From the NCBI GenBank assembly GCA_030950285.1, contig JAUZRR010000052.1, positions 1-49,273 of the forward strand: 49,273 nucleotides of DNA, written 5' to 3'. Shown piece after piece: positions 35,590 through 42,243 of the stretch. The DNA is from Planctomycetota bacterium (GTDB lineage Bacteria > Planctomycetota > Phycisphaerae > Phycisphaerales > UBA1924). The position numbers were made by a program, and so were the translations under genes. Numbering within the stretch: the first letter of the stretch is position 1; every line of letters begins with the position of its first letter. A model generated the notes under the pieces. That model had not been told where the DNA came from. It did not search any database and saw only the letters and a program-made list of their open reading frames with translations.

Positions 35590-37701
35590 ATGCCCACCTT
35601 GCCACCCACGTCGTTGCTCTCCCGGATTCTCGGGCCTGCCCGGTTCGTGCTGATCGCCCTGCTGACGGTGCTCAGCGTGGCCCCGACCGCCCTTGCCCAG
35701 CCGGACAAATCAGGAAAGTCCTTCTCCGGGTTTTCCGCTGCGGCCGCCTCGGAAGACCCGGTCACAGTCTCGGTCGAGCCCAGCCGCACGACGGTCGCTC
35801 CCGGCGGTCGGGTGGTGCTGGCGGTCACGCTCGACCACAAGCCCGGCTGGCACAGCCACACCAGCGACCCCAAGCCGCCCGAGAGCTGGGATTTCACCGC
35901 GATCCCCACGGTGGTCACGGTCGAGGGGCCGGACGGCCTTCAGCAGGGGCCGATCCAGTGGCCGCAGGAGTACATCATCACCGCCGACCTGGGCGGCACG
36001 GGCACCCCCGAGCCCTACGCGGTCTACGACGGCGCGGCGACCGCGTTTGTCCCGCTCCAACTCCCACCGGATGCAAGCGGGACGGTCGAGCTGACGGTCA
36101 GGGTCGGCTACCAGGCGTGCGACGATTCGACCTGCGATCGGCCGCAGAACGAGACGTTCACGGTGTCACTCATCGTTGACGAGGCCGCGGGCACGGGTCC
36201 CGATCTTGCGGGCGGGCTGTTCGACGGCTTCGACGCCGATGCGGGCTTTGCCAGCCTCGCGGCGGCGGGTGGGGCTCCGGCAGATGGCGGCGCTGCGCCC
36301 GCGATCGGTGGCGACGCGGCCCCCGACGGCGCCGTGGCCGAGGCCGCCGCCGACGGGCTGCTGATTGTCGGGTTTCTGGCCGCGGCGTTGGGCGGCTTTG
36401 TGCTCAATCTCACCCCGTGCGTGCTGCCGGTGATCCCGATCAAGGTGATGACCCTCGTCAAGCACGGCGGGGAGCACCGGGGCCGGACGTTGATGCTCGG
36501 GTTCTGGATGGCGCTGGGCGTGGTGGCGTTCTGGCTGGCGATGGGTGTGCCGATGGCGTTTATCAGCAAGGGGCTTGATCCCTCCCGGCTGCTCTTTGGC
36601 AAGTGGTGGATCACGCTGGCGATCGGGCTGATCATCGCGCTGCTCGGCGTGGGGATCATGGGGCTCTTCACGATCAACCTGCCCAAGGCGGTCTACGCGG
36701 TGAACCCCAGGGCCGACTCGCCGCACGGCTCGTTTCTCTTCGGCGTGATGACCGCGGTGCTGGGGTTGCCCTGCTTTGGGTTTGTGGCGGGGGGGTTGTT
36801 GCTGGGCGCGGCGACGATGTCGGCGCTGCGGATCATGACAATCTTCGGCGGGCTCGGCGTAGGGATGGCGTTGCCTTACCTTGTGCTTGCGGCGTTCCCC
36901 CAACTGCTCAACCGCATCCCCCGCACCGGCCCGGCCAGCGAGCTGGTCAAGCAGGTGATGGGTCTTTTGATGTTTGCGGGTGCGGCGTTCTTTGTCGCGG
37001 TGGGGCTGTACACGCTGATCCTCGAGCGGCCCTGGCTGGCGACCAACATGAAGTGGTGGGGGGTCGTGCTGTTTGTCGGGTTGGCGGGGGGCTGGCTGGT
37101 GTTGCGGACGTTCCAGATCTCGAAGCGGCCGTTGCCTCGGGTGTTCTTTGCCGTGGTGGCGTTGGCGGGCACGCTCGGGTTCGGGTGGTTCGCGTTTGAT
37201 TCGACCACCGTGGCCAAGACCGAGTATCTCGCCCGGGCCCGGGTCGAGGGCACCGACGGGTACACGCTGGACGCCTGGAACCACTACACCCCGGCCCGCT
37301 TTGCCAGAGCGATCGCCGACGGCAAGGTCATCATGGTCGATTTCACGGCCGAGTGGTGCCTCAACTGCAAGGCGTACAAGCGTGCGGTGCTCGATCGCGA
37401 CCCGGTGCTGAGCCGGGTCGCCGCCGGGGACGTGGTGCGGTTCGAGGCCGACACGACGAGCGAGACCGATCCCGCCAATGCTCTCATGGAAGAGCTGGGG
37501 ATCACCGGCATCCCGCACCTGGCGATCTTCGGGCCCGGGCTCGAAGCCGGGAGCCCCGGCGGCACGCCCGGGAGCCCCGGCGGCACGGTCCCCCTGATCT
37601 CGAAGAGCGCCACCGGGGCCGAGGTGGTCCGCCGTCTCGATCGGGCGGCGGGGGTCGGCAACGGCCGGAGCGAACGCGGGACCACCAGCGCGGACCGGTA
37701 A
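35590..37701 (+). CDS. dsbD: Thiol:disulfide interchange protein DsbD
   Basis: Carries electrons from cytoplasmic thioredoxin across the membrane to periplasmic thiol-disulfide proteins. The 703-residue protein has a signal peptide (1-36, ending ALAQ), the N-terminal periplasmic DsbD-alpha domain with the Cys pair CDDSTC, a membrane domain of about 8 helices with paired cysteines Cys277 (NLTPCVLPVIP) and Cys395 (GLPCFGF), and a C-terminal thioredoxin domain with Cys590-Cys593 (EWCLNCKAYK). All three redox pairs are present, so it is likely active. A GSPGGT repeat in the C-terminal domain (about 654-666) is encoded by two tandem copies of the 21-bp palindromic element and is probably an insertion. 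Confidence 0.92.
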   Translation: MPTLPPTSLLSRILGPARFVLIALLTVLSVAPTALAQPDKSGKSFSGFSAAAASEDPVTVSVEPSRTTVAPGGRVVLAVTLDHKPGWHSHTSDPKPPESWDFTAIPTVVTVEGPDGLQQGPIQWPQEYIITADLGGTGTPEPYAVYDGAATAFVPLQLPPDASGTVELTVRVGYQACDDSTCDRPQNETFTVSLIVDEAAGTGPDLAGGLFDGFDADAGFASLAAAGGAPADGGAAPAIGGDAAPDGAVAEAAADGLLIVGFLAAALGGFVLNLTPCVLPVIPIKVMTLVKHGGEHRGRTLMLGFWMALGVVAFWLAMGVPMAFISKGLDPSRLLFGKWWITLAIGLIIALLGVGIMGLFTINLPKAVYAVNPRADSPHGSFLFGVMTAVLGLPCFGFVAGGLLLGAATMSALRIMTIFGGLGVGMALPYLVLAAFPQLLNRIPRTGPASELVKQVMGLLMFAGAAFFVAVGLYTLILERPWLATNMKWWGVVLFVGLAGGWLVLRTFQISKRPLPRVFFAVVALAGTLGFGWFAFDSTTVAKTEYLARARVEGTDGYTLDAWNHYTPARFARAIADGKVIMVDFTAEWCLNCKAYKRAVLDRDPVLSRVAAGDVVRFEADTTSETDPANALMEELGITGIPHLAIFGPGLEAGSPGGTPGSPGGTVPLISKSATGAEVVRRLDRAAGVGNGRSERGTTSADR
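37547..37588. repeat. Two tandem 21-bp palindromic units inside dsbD
   Basis: 37547-37567 and 37568-37588 differ only at the last base. Each contains CCGGGAGCCCCGG, nearly its own reverse complement, followed by CGGCACG. They keep the frame and add the peptide GSPGGTPGSPGGT in the thioredoxin domain. The reverse complement of this unit occurs at 39132-39194 and inside tal. Confidence 0.8.
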
Positions 37702-37873
37702 CGCTCGCGGCGGCGGGTTGTCGGGCGTGCCCACGCCGGGCGGCGGTGGTTTCCGGGCCCGGGGAGGGCTGCTGGGGGCGGGAAGGGCGGGCAAGGGGGC
37801 GGGAAACGTTGACGCCGGGCCGATTGCGGGCTAGATTTGCACTGTGTCGGGCGGGGATGCATCCTCGGCCGGA

Positions 37874-37892
37874 CCACCGGGAGCCCCGGTGG
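37874..37892. repeat. Copy of the 21-bp element before tRNA-Gly
   Basis: CCACCGGG (37874-37881), AGC, CCCGGTGG (37885-37892) form a perfect 8-bp palindrome. It lies 12 bp upstream of the tRNA-Gly gene, in a 200-bp gap after dsbD that holds no gene. It is the reverse complement of the 17-bp core GCCACCGGGGCTCCCGG seen at 39168-39184 and 39616-39632. Confidence 0.75.
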
Positions 37893-37903
37893 CGTAGAAA
37901 ATC

Positions 37904-37975
37904 GCGGGTGTAGCTCAGTGGTAGAGCATCACGTTGCCAACGTGAGGGTCGGGCGTTCAAGTCGCCTCACCCGCT
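37904..37975 (+). tRNA. tRNA-Gly (GCC)
   Basis: A full cloverleaf: acceptor GCGGGTG/CACCCGC with discriminator T at 37975, D arm GCTCAGTGGTAGAGC, anticodon stem TCACG/CGTGA with loop TTGCCAA (anticodon GCC), and T arm GGGCG-TTCAAGT-CGCCT. The 3' CCA is not encoded. A strong terminator follows 11 bp later. Confidence 0.96.
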
Positions 37976-37986
37976 TTCGGTCGAAT

Positions 37987-38020
37987 GCCGCCGTCCTACA
38001 GGGACGGCGGCTGTTTTTTT
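37987..38020 (+). terminator. Rho-independent terminator of tRNA-Gly
   Basis: GCCGCCGTCC (37987-37996), loop TACA with one adjacent G, and GGACGGCGGC (38002-38011) form a 10-bp GC-rich stem followed by TGTTTTTTT. This is the clearest intrinsic terminator in the window. Confidence 0.9.
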
Positions 38021-38061
38021 GGGCGTTTGGTCTCCGGCGGCGGGGGGGCGGGGCGTGCCGG

Positions 38062-38772
38062 TCAGGCGGCGGCGGGGTTCTGCGACGGGGCGGGTGTTTC
38101 CTGCCCGAACCGCACGGTGTGCCGGGCCGGGCGGCCGAGGTGTTTGCCGCGCCGGGCGGTGACGCGGTAGGTCACGGGGGAGGCGTCCGGGGGCAGGGTG
38201 GCATCGAGGAACGATTTCTCGCCGACGGTCCCGAGGTAGTCGAAGCGGCCGTTGGTGCTTTCGCCGGCGGCGGTGCGGCGGAAGACCTCGTAGACCGTCC
38301 CGGCGGTGCCCGTCGGGTTGTCACAGTCCCACGCGAGCCCGACGGCCCCGTCCTGCAGCAGCGAGACGCGGAATCGGAAGGGCGTGCCGGGGGACGCGGC
38401 CGAGCCCCGCCCCCCACGGGCCGAGCGGACCCCGCCCGTGGGCGGCGGCGCGGGCAGCATCGCCCGCACATAGACCCCCGGGTCGTCGGTGGTGCGGGCA
38501 AAGTTCTTGATCGTGGCGATGGTGTCGGCCCCGGCCCCCGGGTCGGCGTGGAGGGCGTCGGTCGCGGCGTAGAAGCGGGCGGTCGCGGCCCGGGAGGCCT
38601 CGAGCGCGGCCAGGTGGGCCTCGAGGGCGTCCCGGGCCTCGGCGGCGCGGTCGGCCACGGCGGCGACCCGCTCGGCGGTGAGCCCGATCGCGGCGGGGTC
38701 TTCGGCCCAGACCGGCGCCCGGGTCTCGTAGAACTCGATCGTACGGCTTCGTGACTTGGGGACGATCCGCAT
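38062..38772 (-). CDS. Hypothetical protein with C-terminal beta-sandwich-like domain
   Basis: A 236-residue protein. The N-terminal half is helical and Ala-rich (about residues 15-105), opening with IEFYETRAPVWAEDPAAIGL, a layout that I recall in uncharacterised planctomycete proteins. The second half (about 130-225) has alternating strands (FRFRVSLLQDGAVGLAWDCD, GTVYEVFRRTAAG, ATLPPDASPVTYRVTARRGK) like a fibronectin type III domain. No signal peptide is seen at the chosen ATG 38772. The frame runs on upstream to 39354, but that part translates the tandem repeats and I do not believe it. The function is unknown. Confidence 0.7.
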   Translation of the reverse strand: MRIVPKSRSRTIEFYETRAPVWAEDPAAIGLTAERVAAVADRAAEARDALEAHLAALEASRAATARFYAATDALHADPGAGADTIATIKNFARTTDDPGVYVRAMLPAPPPTGGVRSARGGRGSAASPGTPFRFRVSLLQDGAVGLAWDCDNPTGTAGTVYEVFRRTAAGESTNGRFDYLGTVGEKSFLDATLPPDASPVTYRVTARRGKHLGRPARHTVRFGQETPAPSQNPAAA

Positions 38773-38850
38773 GGCGGGCTCCGGGGCGTGGGGACGGGGG
38801 GGACCGAGGGGAGGCGAGAACAACCTGATCCGGGACGGGGCATGGAGGCC

Positions 38851-38915
38851 TGTGTGCCACGGCCGTGTCGGCCGTGCGGGGAGGTCCTGCACGGCGCACA
38901 GAGCCGTGGCACACA
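38851..38915. repeat. Inverted repeat, 13-bp perfect arms
   Basis: TGTGTGCCACGGC at 38851-38863 is the reverse complement of GCCGTGGCACACA at 38903-38915. The 39 bp between them contain GGCCGTGTCGGCC-type inner symmetry. Similar GCCGTGGCACA palindromes are, from memory, common dispersed repeats in planctomycete genomes. Confidence 0.7.
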
Positions 38916-39036
38916 AGATGAGAGCACGACGCTCGTGTGCGCATCGGACCGTGGCCGTGGCGCGCTCACCCCGACCGGAAAGAATCGCCAGAAACCCGGC
39001 ACGAGGCGAGGATTGGCCGTGCCGCGGACCGGTGGG

Positions 39037-39120
39037 CACGGTGTTCGGGAGCGCGCAAGCGTGCCCCGACGGCTGCGGCACGGTGCTCGGGAGCGCGCAA
39101 GCGTGCCCCGATGGCTGCGG
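39037..39120. repeat. Two tandem 42-bp units
   Basis: Units 39037-39078 and 39079-39120 differ at two positions. Each holds GGAGCGCGCAAGCGTGCCCC, which includes GCGCGC and a near-palindrome GCACG...CGTGC. 42 is exactly twice the 21-bp period of the neighbouring arrays. Confidence 0.85.
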
Positions 39121-39131
39121 CACGGGTTTCG

Positions 39132-39194
39132 GGGGCTCCCGGGCGTGTTTCCGGGGCTCCCGGGCGTGCCACCGGGGCTCCCGGGCGTGTGGCG
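39132..39194. repeat. Three tandem 21-bp units (GGGGCTCCCGGGCGTG type)
   Basis: Units 39132-39152, 39153-39173 and 39174-39194 each begin GGGGCTCCCGGGCGTG and differ in the last five bases. The stretch 39166-39185 is identical over 20 bp to 39614-39633 inside tal. The units are the reverse complement of those in dsbD. Confidence 0.85.
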
Positions 39195-39228
39195 AGAGGT
39201 TTCCCGCTCCCGACGGGTCGCGGCGATC

Positions 39229-39375
39229 GCCGCTGCGCCGGCCCCCCACGCCGCTGCGCCGGACCCCCACGCCGCTGCGCCGGACCCCCACGCCGCCGCG
39301 CCGGACCCCCACGCCGCCGCGCCGGACCCCCACGCCGCCGCGCCGGACCCCCACGCCGCCGCGCCTGCCGCAAAC
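39229..39375. repeat. Six to seven tandem 21-bp units (minisatellite)
   Basis: Unit GCCGCTGCGCCGGACCCCCA plus one C, repeated at 39229, 39250, 39271, 39292, 39313 and 39334 with only c/t changes in the CTG/CCG codon position and one early a/c change. A degenerate seventh unit (39355-39375) follows. The array ends about 80 bp before tal. Confidence 0.9.
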
Positions 39376-39456
39376 GCCCGCCCCCGCCCGCTACACTCCC
39401 GGCGGGCCGCACGCAGGCCCCCTTCCCCTCATCACCACCCCCAGCCGGAGTACCCC

Positions 39457-40125
39457 ATGGACCTCTACATCGACACCGCCAACCTCGACGAGATCAAGCA
39501 GGCCGCCGACATGGGCGTGCTCGACGGGGTGACGACCAACCCCTCGCTCATCGCCAAAGAAGGCGTCGATTACAGCACCCGCCTCGCCGAGATCTGCAAG
39601 GTCGTGGAAGGCTGTGCCACCGGGGCTCCCGGGCCGGTCTCGGCCGAGGTCATCGCGACCGACTACGAGGGCATGATCAAAGAAGGACGCCGGCACGCCA
39701 CGATCGCCGGCAACATCGTCGTCAAACTGCCCTGCACCCTCGACGGGCTCAAGGCCTGCAAGACGTTCAGCGACGAGAACGTCCCGACCAACCTCACCCT
39801 CTGCTTCCAGCCGCTCCAGGCGCTGATGGTCGCCAAGGCCGGGGCGTTCCTGGTGAGCCCGTTTATCGGGCGCTTAGATGACATCGCCCAGGACGGCATG
39901 GAACTCATCGCCGGGATCAGGCAGATCTACGACAACTTCGGCCTGCCGACGAAGATCCTCGCCGCGAGCATCCGCCACCCGCTCCACTTTGTGCAGTGCG
40001 CGCTGGCCGGGGCCGACGTGGCGACCGTGCCCTTCAAGGTGATCAGGCAGGTCATGCAGCACCCGCTCACCGAGAGCGGGCTGGAGAAGTTTGTAGCCGA
40101 CTACAACAAGGCGTTCGGGACGTGA
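39457..40125 (+). CDS. tal: Transaldolase (TalC/fructose-6-phosphate aldolase type)
   Basis: Class I Schiff-base aldolase of the pentose phosphate pathway that moves a dihydroxyacetone unit between sugar phosphates. The 222-residue protein is a short-type TIM barrel: Asp6 in YIDTAN, Asn28 in GVTTNPSLIAKEG, catalytic Lys90 in NIVVKLPC, SPFIGRLDDI and ASIRHPLHF. Relatives of about 212-216 residues have their lysine near 83. The seven-residue shift matches CATGAPG (residues 53-59) between VVEG and PVSAEV, which usually adjoin. These seven codons (39613-39633) are a copy of the 21-bp palindromic element found upstream. A ribosome site CCGGAG lies 6 bp before the ATG. Confidence 0.93.
   Translation: MDLYIDTANLDEIKQAADMGVLDGVTTNPSLIAKEGVDYSTRLAEICKVVEGCATGAPGPVSAEVIATDYEGMIKEGRRHATIAGNIVVKLPCTLDGLKACKTFSDENVPTNLTLCFQPLQALMVAKAGAFLVSPFIGRLDDIAQDGMELIAGIRQIYDNFGLPTKILAASIRHPLHFVQCALAGADVATVPFKVIRQVMQHPLTESGLEKFVADYNKAFGT
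39613..39633. repeat. 21-bp element inserted in frame in tal
   Basis: The last 20 bases, GTGCCACCGGGGCTCCCGGG, are identical to 39166-39185 in the upstream array. They encode CATGAPG, which interrupts the conserved EG-PVSAEV junction of the family. Confidence 0.85.
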
Positions 40126-40132
40126 GCCGGAG

Positions 40133-40216
40133 CGTCCGGGAAGCCGGGCGGGGCGTCCGAGAAGCCGGCCGGGGCGTCCGAGACGCAGGCCGGGGCGTCG
40201 GGGAAGGAAACCGGCG
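40133..40216. repeat. Four tandem 21-bp units downstream of tal
   Basis: Units start at 40133, 40154, 40175 and 40196 with pattern CGTCCGAGAAGCCGGCCGGG plus G; the fourth and a trace of a fifth (40217) are degenerate. The sequence differs from the arrays upstream of tal but the period is the same. Confidence 0.8.
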
Positions 40217-40312
40217 CGCCGGGGAAGCACCGCCGCCGCACGCACGCACGAGTTGGCCCGCTTCCGCCCGGCGCGGCTTGCCAGAGCACGGGGAAAGGGC
40301 TAGACTCGCCGC

Positions 40313-40768
40313 GTGTTGACCGGCCCGCTCCATCGCGTGACCCTCTGGCTGCTCGTCTGCGCCCTGGCGGCGCAGGTCGTGCCGGGGGCGTTCGGCATGG
40401 TGCTGTGCCAGGAAGCCGGCGGCTCGACCCACCTCGAACGCACCGCCGACGAGTGCTGCCTCGACACGGCGGCATGGGCCACCCCGGGCCTCACCGGCCA
40501 CGACGCGCAGGCCAAGCCCGACTCGACCGACCACTGCTCCGGCCGGGCGTGCACCGACTCGCTGGTCGCGCCGCTGCTCATCACCACCCGAGCGCCGCAC
40601 GCCGACACCGCACCCCCCCCTCCCGCCCCGATCGCCCCGATCCCGCCGGCGATGCTGACGACGACCGACCCGGTGTCGATGCTCTCGAGCGTTCGGCGTC
40701 CGCTGCACGACGTCGGGCCGCCGGACGAGCCCCGCTGCGGGCTGGCGTCGACCGTCCTGATCCTCTGA
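40313..40768 (+). CDS. Small exported Cys-rich protein upstream of metal efflux genes
   Basis: A 151-residue protein with a signal peptide or anchor (residues 1-28, HRVTLWLLVCALAAQVVPGA). A short segment contains five Cys (MVLCQEAGG, ECCLD, HCSGRACTD), then a Pro/Ala-rich region. I do not recognise the family. The Cys cluster and position 80 bp before the RND efflux operon suggest a periplasmic metal-binding accessory. The start is GTG at 40313; alternative starts are not evident. Similar short, poorly conserved exported proteins precede efflux operons in other bacteria, by memory only. Confidence 0.55.
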   Translation: MLTGPLHRVTLWLLVCALAAQVVPGAFGMVLCQEAGGSTHLERTADECCLDTAAWATPGLTGHDAQAKPDSTDHCSGRACTDSLVAPLLITTRAPHADTAPPPPAPIAPIPPAMLTTTDPVSMLSSVRRPLHDVGPPDEPRCGLASTVLIL

Positions 40769-40848
40769 ATCCCTGATGCTGCTCCGTGTCCGCCGTCCCG
40801 CGCGCTGCGCGGGTGGTCTCTGTCTGCACCGCACATCAGGAAGCCTCC

Positions 40849-42243
40849 ATGAAGTCCATCTTTGGCGTTGCCATCGCTGCCAGTGCGCTCGCGGCGGGGT
40901 GTTCCAGCCCGCTCTCGCAATCGTGGGATGACCCGGTCTCCCGCTCAATCCGCGCGCGGTTCCAAGCCGCCGACCTGCAACGGGCGGCCGGCGCCGTCCC
41001 GCCCGACAACCCCGCGATCGAGATCGAATCGCTCGGCAGCCTGTCAGTCGACGACGCGATCCGGATCGGGATCGCCAACACCCCCGGCCTGCGCCGCGCG
41101 GGATACCGGGTCGATATCGCGGCCGGACGGGTGCTCCAGGCGGGGCTCTACCCGAACCCGTCCTTTGCCTTCGACGCCGAAGGCCTCGGGGCCGACGCCG
41201 GGGCCGGCGGGGAGACGATCTACCGCGTCGAGCAGGAGATCGTGCTCGGGGGCAAACTCGGCAAGGCCCGCGCGGTCGCCGAGGCCGACCGGCTCGCGGC
41301 CCAGGCCGGGTTTGTCGCCGAAGAGTTCGACGTCGCGGCCCGCGTCTCCAACGCGTACTTCGCCGCGGTTGCCGCCCGGGAACGCCAACAGAGCCGGCAG
41401 GAAATGCTCGACCTTTCTCGACGGCTGTTCGAGGCGGTGTCGGCGCAGGTCGAGGCCGGTTCGGCGACCGAGGCCGACCGGCTGCGGGCCGAGGTGGTCC
41501 GCGAGCAGGCCGAGATCGAGTTTGAAACGGCGCGTCTCGACGCGACCACGGCGCGGCGACTGCTCGGCACCGTGATCGGTATGGAGGGGCCGGTGACGCT
41601 GGCGTTGTCGACACCGCCCGACGAGTTGCCGAGCTTCCCGGATCGCGACAGCATTCTGGCGATGGCGCTCGAGACCAACAGCCGCGTCTCGCTGGCGAAG
41701 ATCGCGATCGAGCGGGCCGGGCGTGCCCACGAGCTGGCAAAGGCCGAAGCCGTCCCGAATCTGATCGCATCCATCGGGCCGCGATTCTCCGATATCGACA
41801 ACGAAACCACGCTGGACATCGGGCTCGGCGTCGAGATCCCCCTCTTTGACCGCAACCAGGGCAATATCCACGCGGCACTCGCCGAACGACTCTCCAGCGC
41901 AGCCCAGCTGCGCGAGGTGCAGCTCCAGCTGATCGGTGAGGTCGGTGAAGCCTGGGCCGCGTACGAGTCGGCACGGCTGACCATCGGGAGGTACCGTGAG
42001 CAGCTGCTCCCCAAGGCCGACCGCACGCTCGACCTTACCCGTCAGGCCTACGAGCGGGGCAAGGTGGGATATCTGAGGTTGCTCGACGCCCAGCAGGTCG
42101 TGATCGAATCGAACATTGCATATATCAACGCGCTGGCGCGGCTGCAACGGTCGGCCGCACTGCTGCGGCAGCTCGCCCAAACCGAAGCCCCCTGGCGGGA
42201 CGCCGCCGCCGAAACCGGATCACTCCCGGAGGACACACCATGA
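40849..42243 (+). CDS. czcC: TolC-like outer membrane efflux protein (CzcC type)
   Basis: Outer membrane channel of a heavy-metal RND efflux system. The 464-residue protein begins with a lipoprotein signal (MKSIFGVAIAASALAAGC, Cys18) and has two OEP repeats: about 60-260 (SVDDAIRIGIANTPGLRRAG, VLQAGLYPNPSFAFDAEG, EQEIVLGGKLGKA) and about 270-450 (FPDRDSILAMALETNS, GVEIPLFDRNQGNIHAAL, YERGKVGYLRLLDAQQV). The length fits CzcC/CusC. AGGAAG is 6 bp before the ATG at 40849. The stop overlaps the ATG of the adaptor gene (ATGA at 42240). Confidence 0.92.
   Translation: MKSIFGVAIAASALAAGCSSPLSQSWDDPVSRSIRARFQAADLQRAAGAVPPDNPAIEIESLGSLSVDDAIRIGIANTPGLRRAGYRVDIAAGRVLQAGLYPNPSFAFDAEGLGADAGAGGETIYRVEQEIVLGGKLGKARAVAEADRLAAQAGFVAEEFDVAARVSNAYFAAVAARERQQSRQEMLDLSRRLFEAVSAQVEAGSATEADRLRAEVVREQAEIEFETARLDATTARRLLGTVIGMEGPVTLALSTPPDELPSFPDRDSILAMALETNSRVSLAKIAIERAGRAHELAKAEAVPNLIASIGPRFSDIDNETTLDIGLGVEIPLFDRNQGNIHAALAERLSSAAQLREVQLQLIGEVGEAWAAYESARLTIGRYREQLLPKADRTLDLTRQAYERGKVGYLRLLDAQQVVIESNIAYINALARLQRSAALLRQLAQTEAPWRDAAAETGSLPEDTP

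Larger units (their letters stand above)
38773..39456. other. Repeat-filled intergenic region upstream of tal
   Basis: 684 bp between the divergent hypothetical and tal. From left to right it holds a 13-bp inverted repeat (38851-38915), two 42-bp tandem units (39037-39120), three 21-bp units (39132-39194) and six to seven 21-bp units (39229-39375). All plus-strand frames are open over much of it because of composition, but there is no signal peptide, domain or ribosome site. CCGGAG at 39445-39450 is the probable ribosome site of tal. Confidence 0.7.

Noticed and set aside
38773..39354. Minus-strand extension of the beta-sandwich protein with GVGVRRG repeats
   Set aside because: This is the same minisatellite read on the other strand; no start signal and no family support.
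38788..39456. Extension of tal upstream, encoding APDPHAA heptads
   Set aside because: The frame is open only because of GC-rich tandem repeats. ATG 39457 has a ribosome site and begins the conserved N terminus.
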